Shown piece after piece: positions 6,827 through 13,156 of a stretch of 13,156 nucleotides of DNA (position 1 is its first letter; each line of letters opens with the position of its first letter). The notes beneath the pieces are model-generated. The model worked only from the letters and a program-made list of their open reading frames with translations, searched no databases and was not told where the DNA came from. Source of the stretch: Terrirubrum sp051646285 (lineage in GTDB: Bacteria; Pseudomonadota; Alphaproteobacteria; Rhizobiales; Beijerinckiaceae); NCBI GenBank assembly GCA_051646285.1, contig JBOFCU010000024.1, positions 1 through 13,156 on the forward strand. Direction: 5' to 3'. Both the position numbers and the translations under genes were made by a program.

Positions 6827-7579
6827 TCAAGTTTTGAATTGCGTCAATTGCGATGCTGCATCTGCATCAGCCAATAGAAAAGCATGCGCATGATTTTGCA
6901 AAATGGATGCCGGGTGAAGCGGTGATATTGGCCCTTCCACCGCATCTTTGACAGCGCGCGCCTTATGCATCCCGAAAGCCGGAACAACAATCAGATCACT
7001 TTTCATAATATGCTGAATACTCATCGAGATAGCCCGCTCCGGCACATCCCTCAGCGCAGGGAAAACACCGCTGCGCCATTGCCGCTCCCGATATCCCTGA
7101 TCAAGCATGACAGAAATATAGGGATCAGCCGTTTCGAAATTTGCTGGCGGATCATTGAAGGCAAGATGCCCATTCTCGCCAATACCGGCGAAACACACGG
7201 CAATGCGCCGGTTTGCAATCAAATCGCTGACACGCCTCATTTCATCATCAACATCCGCCATGCCATCAATTGGAACAAATGAAACAGGCTGTGGGAGACG
7301 ATCAACGAAATGATCATAGAGATAGCGCCGCAAACTGGCAGGATGCGTCTCTGGAATTCCGATATACTCATCAAGGTGAAAAGCCGTCACCTTGGTCCAG
7401 TCGATATCCTCGGCTTTGATGAGCGTAGCCAGCACTGCGACTTGACTGGCACCCGTCGCCAGAACAACCGTTGCTGAGCCGTCACGCACAATCGCTGAAC
7501 GAATGGCATCAGCACCCATCATCGCGGCGGCACGGCTGATAGCATTTGCGTCAGGGAATTGTTTAATGTGCAATGGCAT
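6827..7579 (-). CDS. NagB-family sugar-phosphate isomerase/deaminase (glucosamine-6-phosphate deaminase-like)
   Basis: A 250-residue protein of the glucosamine-6-phosphate deaminase/6-phosphogluconolactonase fold, slightly shorter than E. coli NagB (266). Conserved blocks are LATGASQ (40-46, phosphate loop; E. coli has LPTGGTP), FHLDEYIG with Asp70 at the enolization-base position, and GIGENGHLAFNDP (132-144) with His138. Two catalytic positions differ from E. coli: Asn136 lies where Asp141 is expected, and Asp143 where Glu148 is expected. Such variants occur in NagB-like paralogues of uncertain substrate, so true GlcN6P deaminase activity is not assured. The ATG at 7579 shares one base with the stop of the upstream ABC-F gene (TAATG), implying translational coupling. 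No nagA or aminosugar transporter is visible nearby. Confidence 0.85.
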   Translation of the reverse strand: MPLHIKQFPDANAISRAAAMMGADAIRSAIVRDGSATVVLATGASQVAVLATLIKAEDIDWTKVTAFHLDEYIGIPETHPASLRRYLYDHFVDRLPQPVSFVPIDGMADVDDEMRRVSDLIANRRIAVCFAGIGENGHLAFNDPPANFETADPYISVMLDQGYRERQWRSGVFPALRDVPERAISMSIQHIMKSDLIVVPAFGMHKARAVKDAVEGPISPLHPASILQNHAHAFLLADADAASQLTQFKT

Positions 7580-9201
7580 TAAACATGCAATCCCGGCGCT
7601 TCGTGACCGGTGCGCGCAACATACTCGGTATAGCCACCCCCATATTGATGAATGCCATCGGGCGTCAGTTCCAGAACACGGTTGGAAAGTGCTGCAAGAA
7701 ACCGCCGGTCATGTGAAACAAACAGCATCGCTCCTTCATATTGTGACAAGGCCGCAATCAGCATTTCTTTTGTGGCCATATCGAGATGATTGGTTGGCTC
7801 GTCAAGAACCAGAAAATTCGGCGGATCATACAGCATTTTGGCCATGACGAGCCGGGCTTTTTCACCGCCCGACAGGACACGGCACTTCTTTTCCACATCG
7901 TCGCCGGAAAAACCGAAACAGCCGGCCAGCGCCCGCAATGATCCTTGCCCGGCTTGTGGAAACGCATGCTCCAATGTTTCAAACACAGTGCTCTCCCCAT
8001 CCAGCAATTCCATGGCATGCTGGGCAAAATAACCCATTTTCACGCTGCCGCCCACCGTGACTGCGCCCTTGTCCGGCTCAGCAGCGCCTGCAATCAATTT
8101 CAGCAGGGTGGATTTCCCGGCACCATTCACCCCCATCACACACCAGCGCTCTTTGCGCCGCACCTGAAAATCAAGGCCATCATAGATGCGCCGCTCACCA
8201 TAGCCTTTGTGTACATTTTTCAATGCCACAACATCGTCACCAGAACGCGGTGCAGGCGGAAAATCGAAGGCGATGGTCTGGCGACGTTTGGGCGGCTCAA
8301 CCCGTTCGATTTTCTCAAGCTGTTTGACCCGGCTTTGCACCTGCGCCGCATGCGAGGCGCGCGCCTTGAAGCGCTCAATAAATTTGATTTCCTTTGCCAG
8401 CATCGCCTGCTGCCGGTCAAATTGCGCCTGCTGCTGCTTTTCATTCAACGCCCGCTGCTGCTCATAAAATTCATGATCGCCGGAATAGGTGGTCAGCGTG
8501 CCACCATCAATCTCGACAATTTTTGTAACGATGCGGTTCATGAATTCGCGATCATGCGACGTCATGAGCAAGGCCCCTTCATAGGCCTTGAGAAATTGTT
8601 CGAGCCAGATCAGGCTTTCCAGATCAAGATGGTTGCTCGGCTCGTCCAGCAGCATCGCGTCAGGCCGCATCAGCAGAATACGCGCCAGCGCCACACGCAT
8701 TTTCCATCCGCCGGACAAGGCACCGACATCATTGTCCATCATCTCCTGGCTGAAGCTCAAGCCGGCCAGAACCTCACGCGCGCGGCCCTCCAGCGCATAG
8801 CCGTCCAGCTCTTCAAAGCGTCCCTGCACCTCGCCATAACGCGCAACGATCGCGTCCATATCGTCCATGCGCGCAGGATCACCCATAGCGGCTTCAAGTT
8901 CCTTGAGTTCGGCGGCAACAGCACTGACCGGCCCTGCCCCGTCCATCACTTCAGCGACAGCGCTGCGACCGGACATCTCGCCGACATCCTGATTGAAATA
9001 TCCAATGGTGACGCCGCGATCGATGGCCACCTGGCCCTCATCCGGCTCTTCCTGCCCGGTGATCATGCGGAACAGGGTTGTCTTGCCGGCACCGTTGGGG
9101 CCAACAAGGCCAACCTTGTCCCCTTTCAGAAGCGTCGCTGACGCCTCGATGAAAAGGATCTGATGGCCATTTTGCTTGCTGATATTTTCGAGACGAATCA
9201 T
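7579..9201 (-). CDS. ABC-F family ATPase (ribosome-associated, duplicated ABC domains)
   Basis: A 540-residue soluble protein with two ABC domains and no membrane segments. Domain 1 has Walker A GPNGAGKTT (34-42), signature LSGGWKM (162-168) and Walker B AMLLDEPSNHLD (182-193). Domain 2 has GVNGAGKST (357-365), LSGGEKA (443-449) and FLVLDEPTNHLD (463-474). Between them is the charged, Gln/Lys-rich linker (about residues 240-320) that in ABC-F proteins reaches into the ribosomal E site to act on the peptidyl-tRNA. There is no long C-terminal coiled coil as in Uup; the length is closer to YbiT-type members. ATG at 9201 follows a GTG at 9204; neither has a strong ribosome-binding site. The 86 bases between it and the upstream dehydratase hold no promoter or terminator I can support. 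The exact subfamily is unassigned. Confidence 0.93.
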   Translation of the reverse strand: MIRLENISKQNGHQILFIEASATLLKGDKVGLVGPNGAGKTTLFRMITGQEEPDEGQVAIDRGVTIGYFNQDVGEMSGRSAVAEVMDGAGPVSAVAAELKELEAAMGDPARMDDMDAIVARYGEVQGRFEELDGYALEGRAREVLAGLSFSQEMMDNDVGALSGGWKMRVALARILLMRPDAMLLDEPSNHLDLESLIWLEQFLKAYEGALLMTSHDREFMNRIVTKIVEIDGGTLTTYSGDHEFYEQQRALNEKQQQAQFDRQQAMLAKEIKFIERFKARASHAAQVQSRVKQLEKIERVEPPKRRQTIAFDFPPAPRSGDDVVALKNVHKGYGERRIYDGLDFQVRRKERWCVMGVNGAGKSTLLKLIAGAAEPDKGAVTVGGSVKMGYFAQHAMELLDGESTVFETLEHAFPQAGQGSLRALAGCFGFSGDDVEKKCRVLSGGEKARLVMAKMLYDPPNFLVLDEPTNHLDMATKEMLIAALSQYEGAMLFVSHDRRFLAALSNRVLELTPDGIHQYGGGYTEYVARTGHEAPGLHV

Positions 9202-9287
9202 CACTTCACACGAGAGGCTTGAGCGTGCGCTCGCCTTAGGCCAATGCGCGCGGCAGTGAAAGATTGAAGCGGCAGCGCAAAGATGGC

Positions 9288-10979
9288 CTACCGCATAAAA
9301 TCGAAATCGCAGCCCTCATCCGCCTGCAATACGGTTTGATAAAACAGGCGCGCATAGCCGCGCGCTGCCCATGCTGGCTCGGCCGGTTCCGGCAAAGCAG
9401 CCTTGCGCCTTGCCAGTTCTGCATCACTGACGAGAAGCTCGATCCGCCGCTGTTCCACATCCAGGCAAATGGAATCACCGGTTTGGACAACAGCGAGTGG
9501 ACCACCATCGGCAGACTCCGGCGTGATGTGCAAAACGATGGTGCCAAAGGCGGTGCCGCTCATGCGTGCATCAGAAATGCGCACCATGTCTTTGATACCC
9601 TGCACCGCCAGTTTTTTGGGGATCGGCAGATAACCCGCCTCGGGCATGCCCGGTGCACCCTTGGGTCCTGCATTGCGCAACACCAGAATATCATCCGCAT
9701 GCACATCGAGCGCCGGATCATCAATGCGGGCAGCCATATCCGCCACGGACTCAAAAACGACCGCACGGCCTGTATGCTGCAACAGACGCGGCGATGCCGC
9801 ACTGTGTTTGATAACAGCCCCGCGCGGAGCCAGATTGCCGCGTAGCACCGCCATGGCGCCAACCGGCTTGATCGGATCGGTCGCCGTGCGGATGACCGTT
9901 TGCCCCGGCACATCTTCAGCCTGTGCAATACTGTCAGCCAGCGTTCCGCCGGCAACGGAGGCAATCGTGCCGTCGATCAGCCCGCCAAGCTGACGCATGA
10001 GCACCGGCATACCGCCCGCATGGTGAAAATGCTCCATATAATGCTGGCCGGACGGTTTGAGGTCGATCAGCACAGGCACCTTGCGGCCGATGGCATCAAA
10101 GGCATCGAGATCAATCCGGTGCTTCACGCGATTTGCGATGGCGCTGAGATGCACCAAACCGTTGGTCGATCCGCCAATCGCCTGCAACACCACCATGGCG
10201 TTGTGAAAAGCCCCGGCCGTGAGAATGGCGCTGGGCCGCGGCGCACCGGAGATGGCCATGTCTGCCGCGCGCTTTCCGCTGGCCTCAGCAATGCGCATGC
10301 GTTCCGCATGGGGGGCCGGCACGGTCGCACTCATCGGCAATGACAGGCCCATCGCCTCCACCATGCAGGCCATGGTGCTTGCCGTGCCCATCACCATGCA
10401 GGTGCCAACCGAGGGCGCCAGTCTGGCATTGATGGCGTCGATTTCCTCCCCATCAATGTCGCCAGCGCGATGGGCAGCCCATAACCGGCGGCAGTCGGTG
10501 CAGGCCCCGAGCACTTCGCCCTTGTGATGCCCGACCACCATCGGCCCCGTGGGTATGACAATGGTTGGAAGATCGACGCTCACAGCGCCCATGATCTGCG
10601 CCGGCAATGTCTTGTCACAGCCGCCGATGATGATGACAGCATCCATTGGCTGCGCCCGGATCATCTCCTCGGTATCGATGGCCATGAGATTGCGCAGGAA
10701 CATCGAGGTGGGATGCGCAAAGCTTTCATGGATCGAGATCGTGGGAAACACCATCGGCATGCCGCCCGCCAGCATGACACCGCGTTTGGCGGCCTCGATC
10801 AGCGCAGGCACATTGCCATGGCAGGGATTATAATCGCTATAGGTATTGGTAATGCCGACAATGGGCCGCTCCAGCGCATCATCCGAATAGCCCATCGCCT
10901 TGATGAAAGCCTTGCGCAAAAACAGGGAAAATCCCGCATCGCCGTAACTGGTCAGCCCCTTGCGCAAGCCTTTTGTCAT
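9288..10979 (-). CDS. IlvD/Edd-family dehydratase, probably a sugar-acid (pentonate-type) dehydratase
   Basis: A 563-residue [2Fe-2S] dehydratase. The cluster ligands are Cys53 (NPCHGN), Cys121 (GGCDKTLPA) and Cys194 (VGTCMVMGTAST). Their spacing (68 and 73 residues) equals that of the characterised Rhizobium L-arabinonate dehydratase as I recall it (C59, C127, C200), and the putative catalytic base Ser474 (in ARMSGTAFG) has the same offset as that enzyme's Ser480. The end, RGYARLFYQTVLQADEGCDFDF, is also typical of the sugar-acid branch rather than dihydroxyacid dehydratase IlvD. It would convert an aldonate to a 2-keto-3-deoxy acid. The ATG at 10979 is the first in frame, with only a weak ribosome-binding site. 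It leads the minus-strand group whose last gene is an SDR, a possible partner dehydrogenase. True IlvD activity is the main alternative. Confidence 0.9.
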   Translation of the reverse strand: MTKGLRKGLTSYGDAGFSLFLRKAFIKAMGYSDDALERPIVGITNTYSDYNPCHGNVPALIEAAKRGVMLAGGMPMVFPTISIHESFAHPTSMFLRNLMAIDTEEMIRAQPMDAVIIIGGCDKTLPAQIMGAVSVDLPTIVIPTGPMVVGHHKGEVLGACTDCRRLWAAHRAGDIDGEEIDAINARLAPSVGTCMVMGTASTMACMVEAMGLSLPMSATVPAPHAERMRIAEASGKRAADMAISGAPRPSAILTAGAFHNAMVVLQAIGGSTNGLVHLSAIANRVKHRIDLDAFDAIGRKVPVLIDLKPSGQHYMEHFHHAGGMPVLMRQLGGLIDGTIASVAGGTLADSIAQAEDVPGQTVIRTATDPIKPVGAMAVLRGNLAPRGAVIKHSAASPRLLQHTGRAVVFESVADMAARIDDPALDVHADDILVLRNAGPKGAPGMPEAGYLPIPKKLAVQGIKDMVRISDARMSGTAFGTIVLHITPESADGGPLAVVQTGDSICLDVEQRRIELLVSDAELARRKAALPEPAEPAWAARGYARLFYQTVLQADEGCDFDFMR

Positions 10980-11129
10980 TCCCGTTGTCCCAATACTGTC
11001 AACAGCCGCGCTGGTTATGCGGCTGGCCTGTAGTCAAGCTATCCTATGCAGCCGGGACGCCAACTGCCAATTCGGCCTGTGCCCTTGCAGATAGCGCGGG
11101 GGAAAATGCACGCGAATTGCACTTGGTGC

Positions 11130-11158
11130 TTGCGGCGGAACGGCTGTGCGACTATACG
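11130..11158 (+). promoter_or_regulatory. Candidate promoter of tRNA-Glu
   Basis: CTTGCGG (-35 hexamer TTGCGG, 11130-11135) and CTATACG (-10 hexamer TATACG, 11153-11158) are separated by 17 bases and resemble the alphaproteobacterial CTTGAC / CTATAT pattern. Transcription would start about 35 bases before the mature tRNA. The rest of the 219-base gap (10980-11198) shows no gene, repeat or strong hairpin that I can support. Confidence 0.45.
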
Positions 11159-11198
11159 CCTGCCTGTTCGCACCGGCACTGCGTCGGGTTGCGGCTCC

Positions 11199-11274
11199 GC
11201 GCCCTTCGTCTAGCGGTCTAGGACGTTGCCCTTTCACGGCAAAAACACGGGTTCGAGTCCCGTAGGGCGCGCCA
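11199..11274 (+). tRNA. tRNA-Glu (anticodon UUC), CCA encoded
   Basis: A complete cloverleaf is readable: a perfect 7-bp acceptor stem GCGCCCT/AGGGCGC, a D-arm GTCTAGCGGTCTAGGAC, an anticodon stem TTGCC/GGCAA around loop CTTTCAC with anticodon TTC at 11233-11235, a 4-base variable region, and a T-arm ACGGG-TTCGAGT-CCCGT. The discriminator is G and the 3' CCA is encoded at 11272-11274. The body closely follows the standard bacterial tRNA-Glu. No integrase or duplicated 3' end is visible, so there is no sign that it serves as an integration site here. No clear terminator hairpin follows before the methyltransferase gene. Confidence 0.97.
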
Positions 11275-11344
11275 TTTGCATCCAGCCCGTTTTCGCTGTG
11301 GCAGCCATTCTTTGATCGCCTGAACACAGCGCGCGGGGAGACTC

Positions 11345-11986
11345 ATGCCAGCCAGGATCGATGATGCAGGGTTCTGGGACCGTCATGCCCGCAAATATGC
11401 CGCTCATGCCATTAAAGATATGGCGGGATATGAACGCACTGTTGAGCGGACGCGCCACTATCTGAAAAAAACCGGCAGGGTGATCGAGCTTGGCTGCGGC
11501 ACCGGCACCACGGCTCTGGCGCTCGCATCATCCGTCACCAGGATGACTGGCACCGACATTTCTGGTGAAATGATTGCCATTGCTCGCGACAAGGCAGCAG
11601 CACAGCATATCACCAATGCGGATTTCATTGTGTCTGCCGCTGAAAATATTGATGCAGATGATGAAAGTTGCGATGCCGTTCTGGCCTTCAATATCCTGCA
11701 TTTGACAACCGGCAGGCACCACGTCCTCGCGAACGCCCTGCGGCTGTTGAAACCCGGCGGTCTGTTCATTTCGAAGACACCGTGTCTGGCGGAAATGAAT
11801 GGTCTGATCCGGCTGCTTGTGCCGGTCATGCAGCGCTTTGGCAAAGCACCATCCGTGTCCTTTTTCAAAGCCGGTGAACTCGTCTCTGACATTGCCGGCG
11901 CTGGCTTCACGGTGATCGAAGAAGCACGGCACGGCTCGAAAAAACGCGACCCCCGGATTTTTATTGTCGCGCAAAAACCGGCCTGA
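11345..11986 (+). CDS. Class I SAM-dependent methyltransferase
   Basis: A 213-residue Rossmann-fold methyltransferase. Motif I is VIELGCGTGTTAL (from residue 46), Asp71 in GTDIS is the acidic residue expected to bind the ribose of SAM, and SAAENI followed by CDAVLAFNILHL forms the adenine-side and motif IV region. The LKPGGLFISKTPCL segment is the usual post-catalytic strand. No substrate-recognition domain is evident, so the methyl acceptor (small molecule, lipid or quinone) is unknown. The start FWDRHARKYAA is common in this class. ATG at 11345 has GGGGAG 4 bases upstream. It lies 70 bases after tRNA-Glu and converges with recJ across only 15 bases. Confidence 0.92.
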   Translation: MPARIDDAGFWDRHARKYAAHAIKDMAGYERTVERTRHYLKKTGRVIELGCGTGTTALALASSVTRMTGTDISGEMIAIARDKAAAQHITNADFIVSAAENIDADDESCDAVLAFNILHLTTGRHHVLANALRLLKPGGLFISKTPCLAEMNGLIRLLVPVMQRFGKAPSVSFFKAGELVSDIAGAGFTVIEEARHGSKKRDPRIFIVAQKPA

Positions 11987-12001
11987 GACCGGCTCGAAGC
12001 A

Positions 12002-13156
12002 CTACGATGCCCGGGCGCGGCCCATCACGGGGCTGATATCGATAATCCGCAACTGCGTGCGTTCAGCGCCGCCCCACCGGTCAATGGTCAATGAACCAGC
12101 CACATGCACGGGTTGGCCGGTATGTGCGCGCAGCGCCTGTCCGAGCGGCTGGCTGCCGGCACGGAACGCAATGGCGTTGAGGCTCTTGCCATCACCAGCC
12201 TTGAGCCGCACCCGCACATGGTCCTGCGCCCCGACAATCACCGCATCAGCCACAATATGGTTCGGCAACGCAAAGACCGGTTCGGGGCTGGCTGACCCGA
12301 AAGGGCCAGCCTTTTCCAGTGCCGTAACCAATGATGGGGTGGCGGCGCCAGCGGTGATCAGCCCGTCAATACGCAAGGTTGCATCCTGCCGGAAGGCGTC
12401 CGCTGCCGCGTGCAGCTTTGCCTGTAACCAATCGGCAAAGCCGGCGGCACGCGATCGCGAGACGGTGATCCCCGCAGCCATGGCGTGCCCGCCGCCCTTG
12501 ATCAGCAAGCCTGCATCAACCGCCCCACGCACCGCAGCGCCGAGATCGACACCCGGCACGGAGCGGCCGGATCCGGTGCCCTGACCACCCTCTCCCCATG
12601 CAATAGCGAAAGCGGGACGGCGGTAGCGCTCCTTCAGCCGTGCCGCGACAAGGCCAACAACGCCGGGATGCCAGTCTGGCGATCCCACCAGCAACGCCGC
12701 CGCGTCAGCATTGGCCATCAGCTGCTGCTCAGCCTGCGCATTGCCATCCTCCAGCGCCTGCGCCTCAATGACCTGACGGTCCTTGTTCAAATCATCCAGC
12801 GTTTGCGCCATGCGGCGCGATTCCTCATCATCATCGCTGATCAGCAGGCGGGCGCCCAGCGCGGCATCGCCAATGCGGCCCCCAGCATTGATCCGTGGCC
12901 CGATCATGAAACCGAGATGATACGGCGCTGGCGGCCCATCCAGCCGGCTGACATCAAACAGCGCCCGCAACCCCGGCCGCTCACGCCGCCGCATGACCGC
13001 CAGCCCCTGTGTCACAAACGCACGATTGAGGGCGATGAGCGGCACAACATCGGCAACCGTCGCCAGAGCCACAAGATCAAGCAGGTCCATCAGCGGCACA
13101 TCCTGCGCACCTTCTGACCGCAGCACCCGGTTGGTCGCCACCAGCGCCATGAACAC
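12002..13156 (-). CDS. recJ: Single-stranded-DNA-specific exonuclease RecJ (partial, N-terminus beyond window)
   Basis: The C-terminal 385 codons of RecJ run in from the right edge; the first codon in view is an interior GTG, not a start. Seen are DLVALATVADVVPL (about 27-40 of the visible part, end of the DHH domain with Asp36), GPRINAGGR (86-94), HPGVVGLVAARLKERY, the DHHA1-domain GSGRSVPGVDLGAAV and GGGHAMAAGI, and a C-terminal OB-like domain ending MGRARAS before TAG. The N-terminal DHH catalytic motifs are outside the window. RecJ is the 5'-3' single-strand exonuclease of recombination and mismatch repair in the cytoplasm. Composition is much richer in GC (about 67% over 12541-12660 by my count) than the sox genes. 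Confidence 0.95.
   Translation of the reverse strand: MFMALVATNRVLRSEGAQDVPLMDLLDLVALATVADVVPLIALNRAFVTQGLAVMRRRERPGLRALFDVSRLDGPPAPYHLGFMIGPRINAGGRIGDAALGARLLISDDDEESRRMAQTLDDLNKDRQVIEAQALEDGNAQAEQQLMANADAAALLVGSPDWHPGVVGLVAARLKERYRRPAFAIAWGEGGQGTGSGRSVPGVDLGAAVRGAVDAGLLIKGGGHAMAAGITVSRSRAAGFADWLQAKLHAAADAFRQDATLRIDGLITAGAATPSLVTALEKAGPFGSASPEPVFALPNHIVADAVIVGAQDHVRVRLKAGDGKSLNAIAFRAGSQPLGQALRAHTGQPVHVAGSLTIDRWGGAERTQLRIIDISPVMGRARAS

Noticed and set aside
7945..9141. Long plus-strand open frame (398 codons).
   Set aside because: It is wholly antisense to the ABC-F gene, whose frame holds both Walker A, Walker B and signature motifs; the antisense protein has no recognisable domain.
11199..11274. 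tRNA-Glu as an integration site for a mobile element.
   Set aside because: No integrase gene, no repeated copy of the tRNA 3' end and no change of gene style next to it in this window.
11975..11998. Short CCGG-loop-CCGG hairpin between the methyltransferase and recJ.
   Set aside because: It has only 4 bp, no T-run and overlaps the methyltransferase stop; not enough for a terminator call.
12485..13117. Plus-strand open frame of 210 codons at the right end.
   Set aside because: It is antisense to recJ, whose frame carries GPRINAGGR and GGGHAMAAG; GC-rich DNA often leaves such open shadows.

Overview
The window looks like chromosomal DNA of an alphaproteobacterium, probably from the Hyphomicrobiales/Rhizobiales side. 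This is inferred from the moderately high and uneven GC, the protein styles (RecJ, ABC-F, IlvD/Edd, IorAB-like Mo hydroxylase, Sox proteins) and an alphaproteobacterial-type tRNA-Glu with encoded CCA. I cannot name a genus from sequence alone. There are no insertion sequences, CRISPR arrays, phage genes or long repeats. Coding density is high and no gene-free stretch exceeds 300 bases.

Layout: (i) 1-1051, minus strand: the first 350 residues of a BenE-family aromatic-acid/proton symporter, running off the left edge. (ii) 1052-1222: a divergent intergenic region with a candidate promoter for each direction. (iii) 1223-5937, plus strand: a tight six-gene block made of a [2Fe-2S] subunit (IorA-like), a Tat-exported molybdopterin subunit (IorB-like), soxX, soxY, soxZ and soxA. 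(iv) 10979-5966, minus strand: an IlvD/Edd sugar-acid dehydratase, an ABC-F ATPase, a NagB-like sugar-phosphate isomerase/deaminase and an SDR oxidoreductase. (v) 11199-11274, plus: tRNA-Glu(UUC). (vi) 11345-11986, plus: a class I SAM methyltransferase. (vii) 13156-12002, minus: the C-terminal part of RecJ, convergent with the methyltransferase.

The most interesting part is block (iii). It keeps the canonical soxX-Y-Z-A order, but soxB and soxCD are absent: a convergent SDR gene sits where soxB would be expected. Instead, the sox genes lie directly behind a two-subunit molybdenum hydroxylase with no FAD subunit. IorB carries a Tat signal, SoxY a Tat-type signal, and SoxX and SoxA carry Sec-type signals, so the whole set should act in the periplasm, where the c-type haems of SoxX/SoxA are candidate electron acceptors for the hydroxylase. 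SoxY is also altered at its functional end: the usual Gly-Gly-Cys-Gly-Gly carrier arm is replaced by Ala-Ala-Cys-Thr-Glu-Glu, keeping the single cysteine. Together these suggest a repurposed SoxYZ carrier plus SoxAX pair coupled to oxidation of an organic, possibly aromatic or heterocyclic, substrate, perhaps imported by the divergent BenE protein. That function is inference; the gene content and motifs are read directly.

Block (iv) looks like carbohydrate metabolism (sugar-acid dehydratase, SDR dehydrogenase, sugar-phosphate isomerase/deaminase) with a translation-associated ABC-F ATPase in the middle. The ABC-F stop and NagB-like start overlap by one base.
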